The position numbers were made by a program, and so were the translations under genes. The notes beneath the pieces are model-generated. The model did no database searches. It saw only the letters and a list, made by a program, of their open reading frames with translations, and had not been told where the DNA came from. DNA of 7,063 nt, from the NCBI GenBank assembly GCA_002435545.1, contig DJNB01000126.1, forward strand, positions 4,164 to 11,226, in the 5' to 3' direction. The stretch is from Lachnoclostridium sp. UBA6475. Lineage in GTDB: Bacteria; Bacillota; Clostridia; Lachnospirales; Lachnospiraceae. Shown in pieces: positions 5,080 to 7,063 of this stretch (its first letter is position 1; each line of letters begins with the position of its first letter).

Positions 5080-6903
5080 ATGAAAAAATGGCATTCCAAA
5101 TCACGAAAAATACTTTCCGCAATAACCGCAGCAGTAGTCTTGTTTGCGTCATGTTCCGGTTATTTTGTGAAGGATGTTTCGGTAAAAGCAGACACTTTGG
5201 CGAAGAAATCTTCTAATATTCATCAGCATAGTTATATGTATAACGATGTATATAAGCCACTTTCAAATTGGGCAAACCCTGTTTGTTCTTATCTCTTTAC
5301 AGAGGGTGGAGATATACTGACCCGAGTTGAGAAAGTTCATGAATCGGATGGCGACTCTATTGTTGTCGAACAATATGAAAAGGCTGATTTTTCATTAAAA
5401 TCTGCTAGTACAATTCCGATGGAACTTTCGAAGTTTGGAGGTTTTTATGCAGGAGAAAACTATAATTACTTTGTCTTTGGACAAGATAATCCGGAAGGAC
5501 AAGATACTTGTGAAGTACTTCGGGTTGTACAATATACAAAAGACTGGACGCGCATTGCGTCAGCCAGTGTTTATGGTGCAAACACATTCACAATATTTGA
5601 GGGCGGCAGTCTGCAAATGTGTGAATCCGGAAATACCCTTTACATTCGTACCTGCCACGAGATGTATCAGTCATCGGATTGTTTAAATCATCAGAGTAAT
5701 ATGACGATTTGTTACAATTCATCTTCTCATATTATTACAGATGAAAGTAATGTAAATTGTTGGGGCACCGGATACGTGAGTCATTCTTTTAACCAGCTTA
5801 TTAAGGTGGACGGAAATGACATGGTTACAATGGATCATGGTGATGCTTATCCGCGGGCATTTGTACTTATGAAATACGAAGATGCAGCGGGGCGGGAAAT
5901 GTTTGATAAGAGGCCAAGTTCGGTACAGATTTTGTCTTTTTCGGGAGAGACCGGAGATAATCGTACGGGGGCTTCCGTCGGAGGACTTGAGGCTTCCCGG
6001 ACAAATTATCTGACAGCATACACTACTGTGGATCAGGAGTTTCCTTATACTACCGTGCGAAATATATCTGTGGCAGCCGTCAGTAAAAGTGATTTCTCAG
6101 CATCTTCCCTTCAGACTACGCAGTATACTTCATTTGAAGGGTCAGGCCTACAGTCAGCATCCAATCCGGTTTTGGTAAAAATATCGGAAAATGAATTTAT
6201 GCTAATGTGGGAGATTTACGATGCAGATGCTATGGACACAGTAGGAAAGTATTTTGGAACTCACACCATCCAGTATGTAAAAATTGATGGTGAGGGAAAA
6301 CCGCTGGGTGAAGTAAATACAGCGGAAGGAGATTTGTCGGATTGTCAGCCATTGGTTTTAGGCAATGAAATTATGTGGTATGTGACGAATGCAGGCACAC
6401 CTGTATTTTACGAGCTTGATACGACAACGGAGAAGCTGACCAGTACCTATACAGAAGTTCCGCCAACGGCGACACCTGTTTCGACAGACAAACCGATTAC
6501 AAAGACTCCGCAGCCAACGGCAACAAAGAAACCTGCAACGAATTCAAAGACGCGAAGAACTGTGCCTGTGTATACGACCAATACAAGAACAACTCAGGGG
6601 ACAACGACAACAACCGTTCCTAAAGTAAAGGGACTCACGGCGAAGAATCTTAAAGGAAAGAAGATGAAATGTTCTTGGAATAAGGTTCAAAATGCCAGCT
6701 ATTACAGCGTGCAGATTGCCCGAAATCGAAGTTTTACAAAAGAACGCAAGACAATCGAAGTCTATGGAACAACAAAGTACACCAGATATTCGCTGAAAAA
6801 GAAAAAGACTTACTATGTGCGAGTGCGTGCATGGCGATTCCAAAACGGAAGGTATGTGGCAGGTAAATGGAGTGGCGTAAAGAAAGTTAAGATAAAGAAA
6901 TAG
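5080..6903 (+). CDS. Exported beta-rich (propeller-like) protein with Pro/Thr linker and C-terminal FN3-like domain
   Basis: The 607-residue product starts with a signal peptide (basic MKKWHSKSRK, hydrophobic 11-24) and probable cleavage after VKA (37). A Cys at 25 in FASC gives a weak alternative lipobox. Residues about 45-455 are a large Trp/Tyr-rich beta region with recurring strand-turn patterns such as FVFGQDN and FVLMKYED, consistent with a beta-propeller but unproven. It includes SHSFNQ (235-240) and MDHGDAYPR (251-259), which looks like a conserved family signature. Residues 460-513 form a Pro/Thr linker (PTATP, PQPTATKKP) like that of the GH10 protein. Residues 514-607 form a fibronectin type III-like domain, VPKVKGLTAK to KWSGVKKVKIKK, very rich in Lys/Arg, which may bind wall polymers. 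GGAGG at 5067-5071 lies eight bases before the ATG; the ATG at 5073 is too close and in another frame. It is second in the operon. Probable surface binding or recognition protein; ligand unknown. Confidence 0.85.
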   Translation: MKKWHSKSRKILSAITAAVVLFASCSGYFVKDVSVKADTLAKKSSNIHQHSYMYNDVYKPLSNWANPVCSYLFTEGGDILTRVEKVHESDGDSIVVEQYEKADFSLKSASTIPMELSKFGGFYAGENYNYFVFGQDNPEGQDTCEVLRVVQYTKDWTRIASASVYGANTFTIFEGGSLQMCESGNTLYIRTCHEMYQSSDCLNHQSNMTICYNSSSHIITDESNVNCWGTGYVSHSFNQLIKVDGNDMVTMDHGDAYPRAFVLMKYEDAAGREMFDKRPSSVQILSFSGETGDNRTGASVGGLEASRTNYLTAYTTVDQEFPYTTVRNISVAAVSKSDFSASSLQTTQYTSFEGSGLQSASNPVLVKISENEFMLMWEIYDADAMDTVGKYFGTHTIQYVKIDGEGKPLGEVNTAEGDLSDCQPLVLGNEIMWYVTNAGTPVFYELDTTTEKLTSTYTEVPPTATPVSTDKPITKTPQPTATKKPATNSKTRRTVPVYTTNTRTTQGTTTTTVPKVKGLTAKNLKGKKMKCSWNKVQNASYYSVQIARNRSFTKERKTIEVYGTTKYTRYSLKKKKTYYVRVRAWRFQNGRYVAGKWSGVKKVKIKK

Positions 6904-6939
6904 AAGCTCGATGGCCTCATTGCAACTATCATGAAGATG

Positions 6940-6981
6940 ACCGCCAAATGGATTCAGGTGAATCTGTTTGGCGGTTGTTTT
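6940..6981 (+). terminator. Intrinsic terminator after the secreted-protein operon
   Basis: Arms 6940-6955 and 6960-6975 form a 16-bp hairpin (two wobble pairs) with a four-base loop, followed by TTGTTTT. It starts 36 bases after the stop codon at 6901-6903. Confidence 0.88.
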
Positions 6982-7026
6982 ATCATAAAGATCAAAAAAT
7001 GAAAAAGGAAAACAGGGAAAATCTCC

Positions 7027-7055
7027 TTGACATATGACAGACAATAGTGTATCAT
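7027..7055 (+). promoter_or_regulatory. Sigma-A promoter pointing out of the right edge
   Basis: TTGACA (7027-7032) and TATCAT (7050-7055) are separated by 17 bases, with TG directly before the -10. The gene it serves lies outside the window. Unlike the other two promoters it has a consensus -35 and lacks the AAGTGAAAA block. Confidence 0.7.
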
Positions 7056-7063
7056 CATTTCCA

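Noticed and set aside
5140..5160. Lipoprotein signal in the 607-residue protein (FASC, Cys25)
   Set aside because: Phe at the -3 position of the lipobox is unfavourable and a good signal peptidase I site follows at VKA (37), so a lipid anchor is not claimed, though it is not excluded.
6544..7044. Open frame of 166 codons on the - strand at the right end
   Set aside because: It runs through the terminator and the FN3-like coding region, and its composition is that expected of an antisense frame.

Overview
The window looks like chromosomal DNA of a gut or rumen Firmicute, most likely a Lachnospiraceae member (Roseburia, Butyrivibrio, Lachnospira or Eubacterium-like). This is inferred from AT-rich DNA with strong GGAGG ribosome binding sites, a secreted GH10 xylanase with a Pro/Thr linker, a zinc-ribbon eukaryote-like Ser/Thr kinase of the kind common in that family, and a Lys-rich C-terminal fibronectin type III-like domain. 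All five genes read on the + strand. No RNA gene, mobile element or CRISPR array was seen.

Layout. Positions 1-1793 hold the 3' part of a secreted GH10 glycoside hydrolase gene: Pro/Thr linker, beta-rich accessory module, catalytic domain. A strong intrinsic terminator (1822-1865) closes it. Next is a two-gene cytoplasmic signalling operon: a zinc-ribbon Ser/Thr protein kinase (1986-2927) and a 455-residue protein with an HTH/XRE-like N-terminal part and no recognised function in the rest (2931-4298). Three bases separate them, and the second ribosome binding site lies inside the kinase gene. After 120 bases comes a second operon encoding two exported proteins: a small protein with a DxNxDG calcium-loop-like motif (4419-5066) and a 607-residue protein with a beta-rich, possibly propeller-like region, a Pro/Thr linker and an FN3-like domain (5080-6903). 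A terminator (6940-6981) closes it, and a good sigma-A promoter (7027-7055) points out of the right edge.

How they may work together. The kinase operon and the secreted-protein operon have nearly identical upstream elements: the same A-rich block, with GAAAA repeated 11 bp apart, starts exactly 39 bases before a TGTAWAAT -10 in both. This suggests one regulatory input controls the kinase/HTH-like pair and the exported proteins, possibly with autoregulation. The GH10 promoter is outside the window, so whether the xylanase belongs to this circuit cannot be seen. The GH10 domain keeps both catalytic glutamates but has paired substitutions around the nucleophile, pointing to a divergent subgroup.
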